DNA of 64,000 nucleotides from Cupriavidus alkaliphilus. GTDB taxonomy: Bacteria > Pseudomonadota > Gammaproteobacteria > Burkholderiales > Burkholderiaceae. The position numbers were made by a program, and so were the translations under genes. Below the pieces are notes generated by a model. It did no database searches. It was not told the origin of the DNA and worked only from the letters and a program-made list of their open reading frames with translations. The stretch's first letter is position 1; every line of letters begins with the position of its first letter. The DNA lies in contig NZ_FMAD01000007.1 of assembly GCF_900094595.1 (NCBI RefSeq), positions 248,001 to 312,000 on the forward strand, in the 5' to 3' direction. Below, piece by piece: positions 8,207 through 17,065 of this stretch.

Positions 8207-10824
8207 GCCGACAGCATCCCCATCGCCTTCAGCGCCAGGAACAGCACGGCACCGACCACCAGGTTCTTGAAGCCGACATAGCTGAGCATGTCCATCACGG
8301 TGGCGCGACGATGGCGGCCGCGCCACCATGGCCCATCCTTGACATAGCGCTTTGCCGACAGGCGGATCAGCACCTCGTAGAGGCTCCAGCCCAGCCACCA
8401 GCCGATCACCGCGCCGGCGCGCAGTTGTCCGCTGGCCGCCAGCGCCCACGCCACGGTTGCCGCCAGCGCGACCGCCGCGCCCGCCAGCTGCAACGCCGCG
8501 GCAAAGCGCCAGCCCCGCCCGCTCCAGGGCCACAGGTGGTCCCACAACTCGGCGAAGCAGCGCGCGGCGCCCGTCGCGGCGGCGTAGGGCGGCGTCACGG
8601 GGTCGGTCGGCATGCGCGGATCGGGGCCCGTCGGTTGTGCCGCAGCGGCCGTCACCGGCACCAGTGGAATGAAGTACCCGTTGCGAGCCACCGGCGTCAG
8701 CGGCAGCCCCTCGCGCTCGCGCCGCTTGCGCTCGCGTGCCAGCGGCGGGCAGCCGTGGGTATCGGTGTAGAGCACCATGCAGTCGAGGCAGTGCAGGCAC
8801 TCGCGCTGGTCGATGCGGCCATCGGCATCGATCGCCTGCGCGCCGCAACCCGCCGCGCATGCCTTGCAGCGATTGCAGTCGGGCTTGCGCCGCAGCCCGA
8901 ACCAACGGAACGTGCTTGGCATGGCCAGCGCCGCACCGAGCGGACACAGGTACTTGCAGTAAGGCCGCTCGATGAACAGCGACAGCCCCAGCAGCGCGCA
9001 CGCGAACAGCCCGTACGGCCACGCGCGGTTCGCGATGCCGACCAGGAAAGTGGTCTTGAACGGTTCGATCTCCGCCAGCTTCTCGGCCAGCGCCATCGAG
9101 AACACCGAGACCGCCAGCAGCCCGAAGAACACGCCGTACTTGACCCACTTGAGCCGGTCGTGCCAGCGCCGCGGCAACTGCCGCTGCCAGCGCTTCAGCC
9201 CGACGAAGCCGCCGAGCTTGTAGATCGCCTCGGACAGCGAGCCGAACGGGCACAGCCAGCCGCAGAACAGCCCGCGCCCGAACAGCAGCACCGTGACGAT
9301 GATGAAGATCCAGAAGCAGAAGATAAACGGATCGCTCAGGAACAAGGCCCAGTCCCAGCGCAGCAGCAGCGCATGGAACCACGTCAGCACCTGCGTGATT
9401 GACGGCTGCGCCATCGCGCCAAACCCCACCAGCCCGATGCTGATGGCCCATGCCGTGTACTTGAACGCATTCACCGGCCACTTGTTCTTGTGGGTGGCAC
9501 GCCGTGTCAGGCGCTCGCGCAGCGCGTAGACCAGCGTGACCGCGCCCAGCAGCGCCACGAACAGCGCGATGGTGCCGGCCTGCCGGCGCCAGACCTTGCG
9601 CCACGGCGCTTCGGGCACGTCGATATGGGGGCGGCCACCCTGCAGCAGCGCCGCCGGCAGCCAGTACGGCGCGTCGAAGCTGGCAAAGCTGCGCGTGCCG
9701 GTGGCGCGGTCGACCCGGTTGCCGAGGAACGACAGCTTCCACGGATACGCCGCGGAAAAGGCCGGCGAGCGGACCACGAAGATCGCCGACTCGGTCGGCA
9801 CCGGCGCGCCCGGCGCGGCCACGCCATAGAGGTTCAGGTAATCGAGGTCGCGGAAGGTGAAGGCGTCGGTGTCCTGGCGCACCTGCACCCGGTCATAGAT
9901 GCCGCCACGCACGAAGCCCGAACCCTTGAACGACTCGGTGCCCGCGGTGCGGATCACGAAGATGGCGTGCTCGCCCGGCCGCAGCTGCGCGCGCAGGCCC
10001 TGCCAGCCGGCATCGCCCAGCACGCTGCGCCCGATATCGGGATGGTTGAGATCGCCGAACCACAACTCGATAAATGGCCCGCCGCCGCCCCGCAGGCCGC
10101 CGCTTAAGCCGGCCTGCGCCGGCTGCACCAGCAGGCGCTGCACCGCCCCCATCGCTACCAGCTGCGGCCAGCTGTAGTGCATGCCGCTTTCAACGTAGCG
10201 AGCCGGCGCGCGTTGGGTTGGCGCCAGGATGCCGACCTGCCGCGCTACCGCCGCACCCGCCGTGGTCAGCACCTGGTTCTGCGCGATCACCGTCACCGTG
10301 GCGCCCGAAATCGCATCGACGCCGACCACGCCTTCGTCGGGGCGCGACTGCCCCACTTCGATCTTGTCGGTGACCGACTTGCCGACGTACTGCCGGTTGA
10401 AATCCAGCAGCGCGGCTTCCGGAATGCCCAGCAACAGGATCGGCTCCGAATGCTTCAGCACCCTGATGCCGGCATAGCGGCCCTGCGTATCCATGCCGAT
10501 CAGCGTCACCACCGGCTTGCCCGAGTACGCCGGGGTATCGGTGATATCGGTGGACAGCATGACGTAGCCGAGCAGCTCACGCTTGCCGCCGGGGCCGGTG
10601 CGATAGCCCTCGACATAGGGCGGCTGGCCCATGCGCGACGAAAAATGCGTGGCGCCGGGCAGCACCTGCGCGCACGGCACCAGCGCGCACAGGTCGGGGG
10701 CGGTGGCGAGTTGCGGCGGCAGCTCGGCCTCGTAGGCGCCCGCATGCGCCGGCGCGGCCAGGCCAAGCGAGAGCAGCCACGCGGCGAGGACCGCGACGAG
10801 TCCTTTGAAGATAGCCAGCATCAT
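8203..10824 (-). CDS. nosR: NosR, membrane flavo-iron-sulfur protein of N2O respiration
   Basis: Protein of 873 residues. After a signal peptide comes a periplasmic FMN-binding domain with the flavinylation motif SGAT (DAISGATVTV), then several membrane helices. Two CxxxCP motifs (CGWLCPFGS and CKYLCPLGA) and two clustered [4Fe-4S] motifs (CNRCKACAAGC and CLHCLDC) lie towards the C-terminus. NosR is thought to pass electrons from the quinone pool to NosZ and is needed for nosZ expression. The SGAT threonine is the expected target of the ApbE/NosX enzyme encoded divergently at 13079. It follows nosZ by 66 bases, the reverse of the common nosR-nosZ order. Confidence 0.95.
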   Translation of the reverse strand: MMLAIFKGLVAVLAAWLLSLGLAAPAHAGAYEAELPPQLATAPDLCALVPCAQVLPGATHFSSRMGQPPYVEGYRTGPGGKRELLGYVMLSTDITDTPAYSGKPVVTLIGMDTQGRYAGIRVLKHSEPILLLGIPEAALLDFNRQYVGKSVTDKIEVGQSRPDEGVVGVDAISGATVTVIAQNQVLTTAGAAVARQVGILAPTQRAPARYVESGMHYSWPQLVAMGAVQRLLVQPAQAGLSGGLRGGGGPFIELWFGDLNHPDIGRSVLGDAGWQGLRAQLRPGEHAIFVIRTAGTESFKGSGFVRGGIYDRVQVRQDTDAFTFRDLDYLNLYGVAAPGAPVPTESAIFVVRSPAFSAAYPWKLSFLGNRVDRATGTRSFASFDAPYWLPAALLQGGRPHIDVPEAPWRKVWRRQAGTIALFVALLGAVTLVYALRERLTRRATHKNKWPVNAFKYTAWAISIGLVGFGAMAQPSITQVLTWFHALLLRWDWALFLSDPFIFCFWIFIIVTVLLFGRGLFCGWLCPFGSLSEAIYKLGGFVGLKRWQRQLPRRWHDRLKWVKYGVFFGLLAVSVFSMALAEKLAEIEPFKTTFLVGIANRAWPYGLFACALLGLSLFIERPYCKYLCPLGAALAMPSTFRWFGLRRKPDCNRCKACAAGCGAQAIDADGRIDQRECLHCLDCMVLYTDTHGCPPLARERKRREREGLPLTPVARNGYFIPLVPVTAAAAQPTGPDPRMPTDPVTPPYAAATGAARCFAELWDHLWPWSGRGWRFAAALQLAGAAVALAATVAWALAASGQLRAGAVIGWWLGWSLYEVLIRLSAKRYVKDGPWWRGRHRRATVMDMLSYVGFKNLVVGAVLFLALKAMGMLSA

Positions 10825-10890
10825 GGAAAGGCAGCAGCCGTAGTGCTGCGCGAGGCCGATGCGCCGCGCGCAACGCTACGCCAAGCCGGC

Positions 10891-12834
10891 TCAGGCCTCG
10901 ACGATCATGCGGCTGCGCATCTCGAGATGCAGCGCGTGACAGAAGTGGGTGCAATAGCACCAGAACACGCCGGGCTTGTCGGCAACGAAGGTCACCGACG
11001 CCGTCTCCTGCGGATTGACGATGAAGTTGATGTTGTACTTCGGGATCGCAAAGCCGTGCGTCAGGTCCTCGATCTTGTCCAGGTTGGTCAGGATCAGCGT
11101 GACCTCGTCGCCTCGTTTCAGCTTGATCTCGCGCAGGCTGAACACCGGCGCCTGCGAGGTGAGCTTCACCGTCACCTTGCGGCCGTTGCGAAACACGCCT
11201 GATTCCTGCGCGTCCTTGATCGCCAGCGGGAAATCGTCGAGCGCGTAGACCTGCTTGGGCCGCAGCAGCTCGCGCCGGAAGATGATGAAGTCGTGCGGTT
11301 CGCTGTGCACGGGATGGTCCGCCAGCAGCACCATCTTGTCGCCGGAGATGTCGATCAGCTGCTCGTTCTCGGCGTGCAGCGGACCCACCGGCAGGAAGCG
11401 GTCCTTCGAGAACTTGCAGCCCACCGCCAGGAACTTGCCGTCGGCGGCCACGGTTTCGGATTGCGAGGCATTGAGGTGGCCGGGCTGGTATTGCACGTCG
11501 ATCCGGTCCACCACGTACCTGGCGCTCTTGTCGCCACGGTGGAAGCGGATCGCCGCGTCGATGTTCCACTTGACCACCTGGCTGTCCAGGAACAGCGTGG
11601 TGTAGGCATTGCCGCGGCCGTCGAAGGCGGTATGCAGCGGCCCCAGGCCCAGCTCGACTTCAGCGACGATGGCGTCGTCCAGCCTGGCCAGCTTGCCGTC
11701 GAACCAGTCGAGCACCCTGGCCAGTTCGATCACCGTGCCGGTGGGGGACAGCTTGCCGGCGCAGATGAAGTACTTCTGGTCGGGGCTGGCGTTGACACCG
11801 TGCGGGTTCTTGGGCACCGACACATAGGCGGTCAGCGCGGTGGCCGGGTCCTGGTTGGCGGCATGCGTGCCGTCGACCACCGGCACCTTCGAGTCGCCGA
11901 TAGTCTTGAACTTGCCGGCCTTGACCGCCGCCTCGATGCGGGCGATGTTGAAGAACAGGCAGGCATCGCGCTCGGCCGACATCATGTCCTCGAAGCGCAC
12001 ACCCATTTCCACGTTGTACTGGTTGGTCGCGGCCAGCTTGCCGTCGTACGAGGTCGCCACCAGGTCGCAGTTGCCGTCGATCAGCACCTGCCAGCGCACC
12101 GCCATCGACTCGGCGTCGACGCAGGTGAACAGCGAGCGGTACTTGCTGCCGTCCTCGGTCGGCGTATTGGGCAGCGGCACGCCGAACTCGGCGCCGCAGA
12201 ACACGCGCGTGGTGTAGTTGATGCTGGCGTCGACGGGATCGCGCTTGTCCGGGAAGATGCCGTGGAAGCCCTGCACATTGGGCAGCTCGGTGATCTTGTC
12301 GCAGATGAAGTAGTCGAGCCGGACGCGCGCCAGCCGGGCATTGATCTTGTCGTTGATCCACGCATAGCGGCCGTCGTAGTTGCCGTCCTTGTACGAGGCG
12401 TGCACGTGGTGGGTATCGCCGACGGTGTATTGCAGGCTGCCATCGGGGCGGGTGCCCATCACGCGCTTCGATTCATTGGTGATGCCCCACCCCGTCAGCG
12501 CGTCCGGCACGAAGCACGGAATCCGCTGCAGCTCGCGCCCGGAGGGCAGGCCCAGCACGCGCATGTCGCCGGCATGGCCGCCGCTCCACAGGCCGTAATA
12601 GGTATCCAGCTCGCCTGGCTTCAGGTGCACCGCGCCGGCGGCGGTGCTGCCCGCCGGGGTGGCATGGGCACCGGCGCCGCTGGCCGGCGTGGCTGCCACC
12701 GGCGCGCCGCCGTTGTCGGTGCAGGCGGCCACGCCGGCAACGCCGGCGAGCGCCGCGGTATGGATAAAGCGCCGCCGTCCGGGCGCGGCCGGTGCATCGT
12801 GGGGTGGCAGGGGATGCTGCGTATGCCTGGTCAT
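10891..12834 (-). CDS. nosZ: Nitrous oxide reductase NosZ (clade I)
   Basis: Protein of 647 residues that reduces N2O to N2 in the periplasm. It begins with a twin-arginine signal (GRRRFIHTAALAGVAGVAAC), marking Tat export and the clade I enzyme. A seven-bladed propeller that binds CuZ follows, and the C-terminal cupredoxin carries the CuA ligands in WCYCTHFCHALHLEM. The start at 12834 has GAGGA about eight bases before it; an ATG at 12855 lacks a ribosome site. The residues before the predicted cleavage (V-A-A-C) fit a lipobox, so the signal might be processed as a lipoprotein. It is the first gene of the nos operon. Confidence 0.96.
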   Translation of the reverse strand: MTRHTQHPLPPHDAPAAPGRRRFIHTAALAGVAGVAACTDNGGAPVAATPASGAGAHATPAGSTAAGAVHLKPGELDTYYGLWSGGHAGDMRVLGLPSGRELQRIPCFVPDALTGWGITNESKRVMGTRPDGSLQYTVGDTHHVHASYKDGNYDGRYAWINDKINARLARVRLDYFICDKITELPNVQGFHGIFPDKRDPVDASINYTTRVFCGAEFGVPLPNTPTEDGSKYRSLFTCVDAESMAVRWQVLIDGNCDLVATSYDGKLAATNQYNVEMGVRFEDMMSAERDACLFFNIARIEAAVKAGKFKTIGDSKVPVVDGTHAANQDPATALTAYVSVPKNPHGVNASPDQKYFICAGKLSPTGTVIELARVLDWFDGKLARLDDAIVAEVELGLGPLHTAFDGRGNAYTTLFLDSQVVKWNIDAAIRFHRGDKSARYVVDRIDVQYQPGHLNASQSETVAADGKFLAVGCKFSKDRFLPVGPLHAENEQLIDISGDKMVLLADHPVHSEPHDFIIFRRELLRPKQVYALDDFPLAIKDAQESGVFRNGRKVTVKLTSQAPVFSLREIKLKRGDEVTLILTNLDKIEDLTHGFAIPKYNINFIVNPQETASVTFVADKPGVFWCYCTHFCHALHLEMRSRMIVEA

Positions 12835-12956
12835 CTTCGTTCCTCGAACCGTCATGGCAAAGGCGGAGTCAGCTCCGCCGGCTTTCTGCTTGAGTTGTCT
12901 TGTGGTGGCTTGCTGCCGCCGGCTACAGATGGTCGAAGCAGATGGAGCGATCGAGG

Positions 12957-12970
12957 TTGATGATCGTCAT
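12957..12970. promoter_or_regulatory. FNR/DNR-type box between nosZ and apbE
   Basis: TTGATGATCGTCAT has one perfect half (TTGAT) and a second half with three of five matches to TTGAT-N4-ATCAA. It lies in the 244-base divergent promoter region and could serve nosZ, apbE or both. Anaerobic or nitric-oxide control by a CRP/FNR-family protein is usual for nos genes; this site is a candidate only. Confidence 0.4.
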
Positions 12971-13078
12971 GGTTCTCTTGAATATTCATTATCGATGCAT
13001 GTTTTTAGCCAGCGCCGCGGACAGAATGGCGGCACGGCAAGGCCCACTGCCGCTTTCGCGATCGACACCATCCTCGTC

Positions 13079-14155
13079 ATGCGCTTCAAGACCCTACTGC
13101 CCACGCAGCCTTCCATTCCCCATATCGACCACATCGACCACGTCGACCACAGGCGCCGCGCCATCGTTCGCGGCGCCGCGAGCGTGCCGCTGCTCGCCAC
13201 CGGGATGTTCGTGCGGCCCGCGCTGGCCGATCCCACGGTCACGCATGCATCGCGCCGCTTGCTGGGCACACGCGTGGACATGGTCGTGCAAGGCGACCGC
13301 CACGGCGTAGCGCAGGCGGCCATCGCCGTGGCCTTTGCAGAGATGATGCGGCTGGAGCAGTTGATGAGCCGCTACCGGCCCGACAGCCAGGTCAGCGCCC
13401 TGCACCGCGCGGCGGGCCGCCATCCGGTGCGCGTGGCGCCGGAACTGATGACGGTGCTGCAGGCCGCCGCGGCGGTTTCGGCACGATCCCGCGGCGCCTT
13501 CGATATCACCGTCGGAGCGTTCGCCGGCTGGCGCTTCGGCGCGGATGGCAACCGCTTGCCCGACGCCGCCGAACTGGCGCGCGAGCGAGCGCTGGTGGAC
13601 TACCGGCAGGTCATGCTCGACGCCCGCCGCGGCGAGGCCATGCTGGCCCGCGCTGGCATGCGCCTGGACCTGGGCGGCATTGCCAAGCTGCCGATCCTGG
13701 ACGCGGGCATGCAGGTGCTGCGCCGCCATGGCCTGGCCAATGCGATGGTCAACGGTGGCGGCGATGTGCTGGCCATGGGGAAGTTGCAGGGACGCGACTG
13801 GCGCATCGGCGTGCGCGACCCGCTCGCGCCGGCACGGCTGCTAGGCGTGCTGCAGGTGTCCGATGCCGTGGTGGCGTCCTCCGGCGACTACGAGCGCTGC
13901 TTTGTCGCCGGTGGCCGGCGCTATCACCATGTGCTCGATCCCGCCACCGGCCTGCCGTCTGCCGGGCCGCGCGGGGTGACGCTGGTGGCGCCGACCGTGG
14001 CGGCGGTCAACGGGCTGGGCGCCGCGCTGATGGTGGCCGGCCAGTCCGCCTGGGACCGGCTGGCCGGCGGGCTCGCCGGCGTCGATGGGCTGGCGGTGGG
14101 CGACCGTGGCCGCTGGATCTCGCCAGGCATGGCCCAGCGGCTGCGGCGGGCCTGA
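13079..14155 (+). CDS. FAD:protein FMN transferase, ApbE/NosX-like
   Basis: Protein of 358 residues. It has an ApbE fold: DLGGIAKLPILD, NGGGDVLAMG and the late HHVLDPATGLPS motif for FAD and metal binding. Such enzymes attach FMN to a threonine of partner proteins. A twin-arginine signal (RRRAIVRGAASVPLLATGM) predicts export, as for NosX. With nosR, a flavoprotein bearing an SGAT site, encoded on the other side of the promoter region, NosR is the likely target. Before the twin arginines lies an odd histidine-rich stretch (HIDHIDHVDH). No clear ribosome site precedes the ATG, so the exact start is uncertain. The symbol nosX would be reasonable but is inferred from context. Confidence 0.88.
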   Translation: MRFKTLLPTQPSIPHIDHIDHVDHRRRAIVRGAASVPLLATGMFVRPALADPTVTHASRRLLGTRVDMVVQGDRHGVAQAAIAVAFAEMMRLEQLMSRYRPDSQVSALHRAAGRHPVRVAPELMTVLQAAAAVSARSRGAFDITVGAFAGWRFGADGNRLPDAAELARERALVDYRQVMLDARRGEAMLARAGMRLDLGGIAKLPILDAGMQVLRRHGLANAMVNGGGDVLAMGKLQGRDWRIGVRDPLAPARLLGVLQVSDAVVASSGDYERCFVAGGRRYHHVLDPATGLPSAGPRGVTLVAPTVAAVNGLGAALMVAGQSAWDRLAGGLAGVDGLAVGDRGRWISPGMAQRLRRA

Positions 14156-14176
14156 ACGCGGGCCGCGGACGAAAAA

Positions 14177-14200
14177 AAGCCGCTTCCAGTGAAGCGGCTT
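14177..14200 (-). terminator. Intrinsic terminator of the cytochrome c pair
   Basis: AAGCCGCTTC (14177-14186) and GAAGCGGCTT (14191-14200) form a ten-base-pair stem with a four-base loop. Read on the minus strand the stem is followed by a run of T (the A-run at 14172-14178), so it ends transcription of the two cytochrome genes; it may also stop the convergent apbE transcript. Confidence 0.8.
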
Positions 14201-14238
14201 GCTTGCGTGCAGGCGGCCAGTGCCGCCGGCCGTCGCCG

Positions 14239-14637
14239 TTATTTCTTCAGCACCAGGTCGCCCGGCAGCGACTCGATATAGGCGGCCATGTCCTTCAGCT
14301 CCTTGCGCGTGAACGGGCGCGGCTTGCCGTCCTTGTCGGTGACCGCCGGGTTGGCGTTGACCTGACCCGCCATGATCGCGTTGGAACGGCCCACCAGCGC
14401 ATTGCCCGACACCTGGTAGGACATCAGCGCGTGATACAGGTAGTCGGCATGCTGGCCGGCCAGCTTGGGGTAGTCCGGCGAGATCGGCTTGTTCATGCCG
14501 GCGCCATGGCAGGCCACGCAGTTGCCTTTTTCGACCAGGGTCTTGCCGTTGGCAAGGTCGGCGGCCGAGGCCGGCATGGCGGCAGCACCCAGCACGAGTG
14601 CGCCGAGCGCGAACGAAAGCGTCTTGAGCGTCTTCAT
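14239..14637 (-). CDS. Small class I cytochrome c
   Basis: Protein of 132 residues with a signal peptide (MKTLKTLSFALGALVLGAAAMPASA) and one haem site, CVACH. The axial methionine is probably in the SNAIMAGQV region. It resembles the periplasmic cytochrome c553/c4-like carriers that shuttle electrons to oxidases or reductases. It is the second gene of a pair, ten bases after its neighbour. Beside the nos operon it could feed NosZ, but that is context only. Confidence 0.9.
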   Translation of the reverse strand: MKTLKTLSFALGALVLGAAAMPASAADLANGKTLVEKGNCVACHGAGMNKPISPDYPKLAGQHADYLYHALMSYQVSGNALVGRSNAIMAGQVNANPAVTDKDGKPRPFTRKELKDMAAYIESLPGDLVLKK

Positions 14638-14647
14638 GTGGGGTCTC

Positions 14648-14995
14648 TTACTTGAGGGAATTGTTCTGCGTGCCGGCGGTCTGCTGCGAGTAGTACGCCG
14701 CCACGTTGGCGATGTCCTGCTCGGTCAGCGTCGCGGCGATGCTGCGCATGGTGGGGTGCTTGCGCTCGCCCTTCTGGTAGGCCTTCAGCGCATTCTCAAT
14801 GTACTTGGCGCTCTGGCCGCCCAGCAGCGGCACTTCATAGATCTCGGGGAAGGACGCACGGTAGCCCGGAATGCCGTGGCACCCGATGCACATTGCAACC
14901 TTGTCCTTGGCAGCGTCTCCATTGCCCTTGACTTCCTGTGCCTGCACGGCCGTTGCAGCCGCGCCCAGCACCACCATCGTGAGGAGCTTTTTCAT
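14648..14995 (-). CDS. Small class I cytochrome c
   Basis: Protein of 115 residues with a signal peptide (MKKLLTMVVLGAAATAVQAQ) and one haem site, CIGCH, close to the mature N-terminus. The likely methionine ligand is in KHPTMRSIAATL, a typical c4/c553 pattern. It is the first gene of a two-gene unit with the cytochrome at 14239. The two are similar in size and layout and probably act as successive or alternative periplasmic electron carriers. Confidence 0.9.
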   Translation of the reverse strand: MKKLLTMVVLGAAATAVQAQEVKGNGDAAKDKVAMCIGCHGIPGYRASFPEIYEVPLLGGQSAKYIENALKAYQKGERKHPTMRSIAATLTEQDIANVAAYYSQQTAGTQNNSLK

Positions 14996-15534
14996 TGTCT
15001 TTGCGGATTGGAAGTTACACCGTGTGACCTGCCCTGCCGGGCGGAGACGGTTTCAGAATGCTTCTGCGGAGCAACCAGGGCAGCCAGTCGGATGGCCGGG
15101 GTGCAACCCGCCAGAGATGTCGCATCCGGTCGGTTTGCCGGGGTGTGGAACACCATTCTGGAACCACCTCGCGCAATCGCCGCGACCCGGAAGGGCCGCT
15201 GGGACTTCTGAACGCGGACTGCCGGATACTGGAGAACTGGACGTGGGGGCGCGTCAAACCGCCGCATTGTACCGCAGCCGGCACCTGCCAGTCCAGCCAG
15301 CCGCCAGTGCCGGCGGAACCCTGTCGGCGCGCCCCAACACGAACCGCAAAGGTCTTTTATACTGGCCCATCCCGGGAATCCGCACGACCGTTCGCGGACG
15401 CTCCGCCAGCGGCACGCGGGCGCCCGCCACGGACCCAGTTTTCCATAACGAAAGCGCGCATCACAGCGCGAAGAGACCGCGCCCAGCACGCCAACCCGGC
15501 CCTCGCCCGAGCGGCCGCCACCTCAGGTTGCCTC
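14996..15534. other. Divergent intergenic region, cytochromes c / moxR
   Basis: A 539-base gap with no supportable gene; open frames across it have no family resemblance and no ribosome sites. A TATACT at 15358-15363 could be a -10 element for the moxR unit, but no convincing -35 stands at the right distance. I see no known riboswitch or RNA motif here. Confidence 0.5.
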
Positions 15535-16416
15535 ATGTCAAACACCGCCAACGCCCACGCCTCCTCCCAGCCGGTCCGCTTCGAAGGCAGCGACCAGTAC
15601 GTTGCCACCGACGACCTCAAGCTGGCCGTCAATGCCGCGCGCACGCTGCAGCGCCCGCTGCTGATCAAGGGCGAGCCCGGCACCGGCAAGACCATGCTGG
15701 CCGAGGAAGTTGCCGCCGCGCTGGGCATGCCGCTGCTGCAATGGCATATCAAGTCGACCACCAAGGCGCAGCAAGGCCTGTACGAGTACGACGCCGTGTC
15801 GCGCCTGCGCGATTCGCAACTGGGCGACGACCGCGTCCACGACATCCGCAACTACATCGTCAAGGGCGTGCTGTGGCAGGCCTTCGAGGCCGACGAGCAG
15901 GTGGTGCTGCTGATCGACGAGATCGACAAGGCCGACATCGAATTCCCCAATGACCTGCTGCGCGAGCTCGATCGCATGGAGTTCTATGTCTACGAGACCC
16001 GCGAACTGGTCAAGGCAAAGCACCGTCCGCTGGTGATCATCACCTCGAACAACGAGAAGGAACTGCCCGACGCCTTCCTGCGCCGCTGCTTCTTCCACTA
16101 CATCAAGTTCCCCGATGCCGAGACGATGCAGCAGATCGTCGACGTGCACTACCCCGGCATCAAGCGCGAGCTGGTTGCCGCAGCGCTGGAATCGTTCTAC
16201 GAGATGCGCAACCTGCCGGGCCTGAAGAAGAAGCCGTCGACGTCCGAGCTGATCGACTGGCTCAAGCTGCTGATGGCCGAGGACATCCCGCCCGAGGCGC
16301 TGAAGAGCCCGGACAAGAAGGCCGCGATCCCGCCGCTGCACGGCGCGCTGCTGAAGAACGAGCAGGACGTGCATCTGTTCGAGCGCCTGGTGTTCATGAA
16401 CCGCGCCAACCGCTGA
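15535..16416 (+). CDS. MoxR-family AAA+ ATPase
   Basis: Protein of 293 residues. Walker A GEPGTGKT is at residues 46-53, Walker B LLIDEIDKAD near 125-134, and sensor 1 is in LVIITSNNEKELPDAFLRRC. MoxR ATPases act as chaperones that insert metals or assemble complexes together with a VWA-domain partner; that partner is encoded two genes downstream at 17066. The acetyltransferase gene between them starts 17 bases later, so the three form one operon. Confidence 0.92.
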   Translation: MSNTANAHASSQPVRFEGSDQYVATDDLKLAVNAARTLQRPLLIKGEPGTGKTMLAEEVAAALGMPLLQWHIKSTTKAQQGLYEYDAVSRLRDSQLGDDRVHDIRNYIVKGVLWQAFEADEQVVLLIDEIDKADIEFPNDLLRELDRMEFYVYETRELVKAKHRPLVIITSNNEKELPDAFLRRCFFHYIKFPDAETMQQIVDVHYPGIKRELVAAALESFYEMRNLPGLKKKPSTSELIDWLKLLMAEDIPPEALKSPDKKAAIPPLHGALLKNEQDVHLFERLVFMNRANR

Positions 16417-16433
16417 GCGCGCGGCCAAGCCCG

Positions 16434-17036
16434 ATGACCGACACGACCGCTTTTGCCAACCCCGTGACCCTGCCGGGCCGGCATGCCACGCTGGAACCGC
16501 TGCGCCCCGAACACGCCGACGGCCTGCGCTCCGCCTGCGCCGACGGCGAGCTGTGGAAGCTCTGGTACACCAGCGTGCCGGCGCCCGAGCGCATGGAGGC
16601 CGAGATCGCGCGGCGCCTGGACCTGCAGCGGCGCGGCACCATGCTGCCGTTCGCGGTGCGCGACGCGGCCGGCGAGCTGGCCGGCATGACCACCTACATG
16701 AATATCGACGCGGCCAACCGGCGCGTCGAGATCGGCTCGACCTGGTATGCGCGCCGGGTCCAGCGCACGCCGCTGAACACCGAGTGCAAGCTGATGCTGC
16801 TGGGCCATGCCTTCGACCATCTCGACTGCATCGCGGTGGAGTTCCGCACGCACTGGATGAACCAGCAAAGCCGCGCCGCCATCGCCCGCCTGGGCGCCAG
16901 GCAGGACGGCGTGCTGCGCAACCACATGCGCATGCCGGACGGCACGCTGCGCGACACCGTGGTGTTCTCGATCATCGCCAGCGAATGGCCGGCGGTGCGG
17001 CAACACCTGCAATTCCAGCTCGAGCGCCAGCGCTGA
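16434..17036 (+). CDS. GNAT-family N-acetyltransferase (RimJ/RimL-like)
   Basis: Protein of 200 residues. The pattern fits RimJ/RimL-like GNAT enzymes: LEPLRPEHADGL at the N-terminus, RRVEIGSTWYARRVQRTPLN in the acetyl-CoA region (with the usual Q/R-x-x-G-like turn replaced by RRVQRT), and NQQSRAAIARLGARQDG, in which a partner binds coenzyme A. Substrate unknown. It sits between a MoxR ATPase and a VWA protein with short gaps, so it is co-transcribed, though it need not act on them. Confidence 0.85.
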   Translation: MTDTTAFANPVTLPGRHATLEPLRPEHADGLRSACADGELWKLWYTSVPAPERMEAEIARRLDLQRRGTMLPFAVRDAAGELAGMTTYMNIDAANRRVEIGSTWYARRVQRTPLNTECKLMLLGHAFDHLDCIAVEFRTHWMNQQSRAAIARLGARQDGVLRNHMRMPDGTLRDTVVFSIIASEWPAVRQHLQFQLERQR

Positions 17037-17065
17037 CGCGCAGCGCCGACTGAAAGCGAGGCACC

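Noticed and set aside
6920..9742. Open frame of 940 codons suggesting a NosD fusion
   Set aside because: The part before 8206 is nosR read out of frame; the real NosD starts with a signal peptide at 8206.
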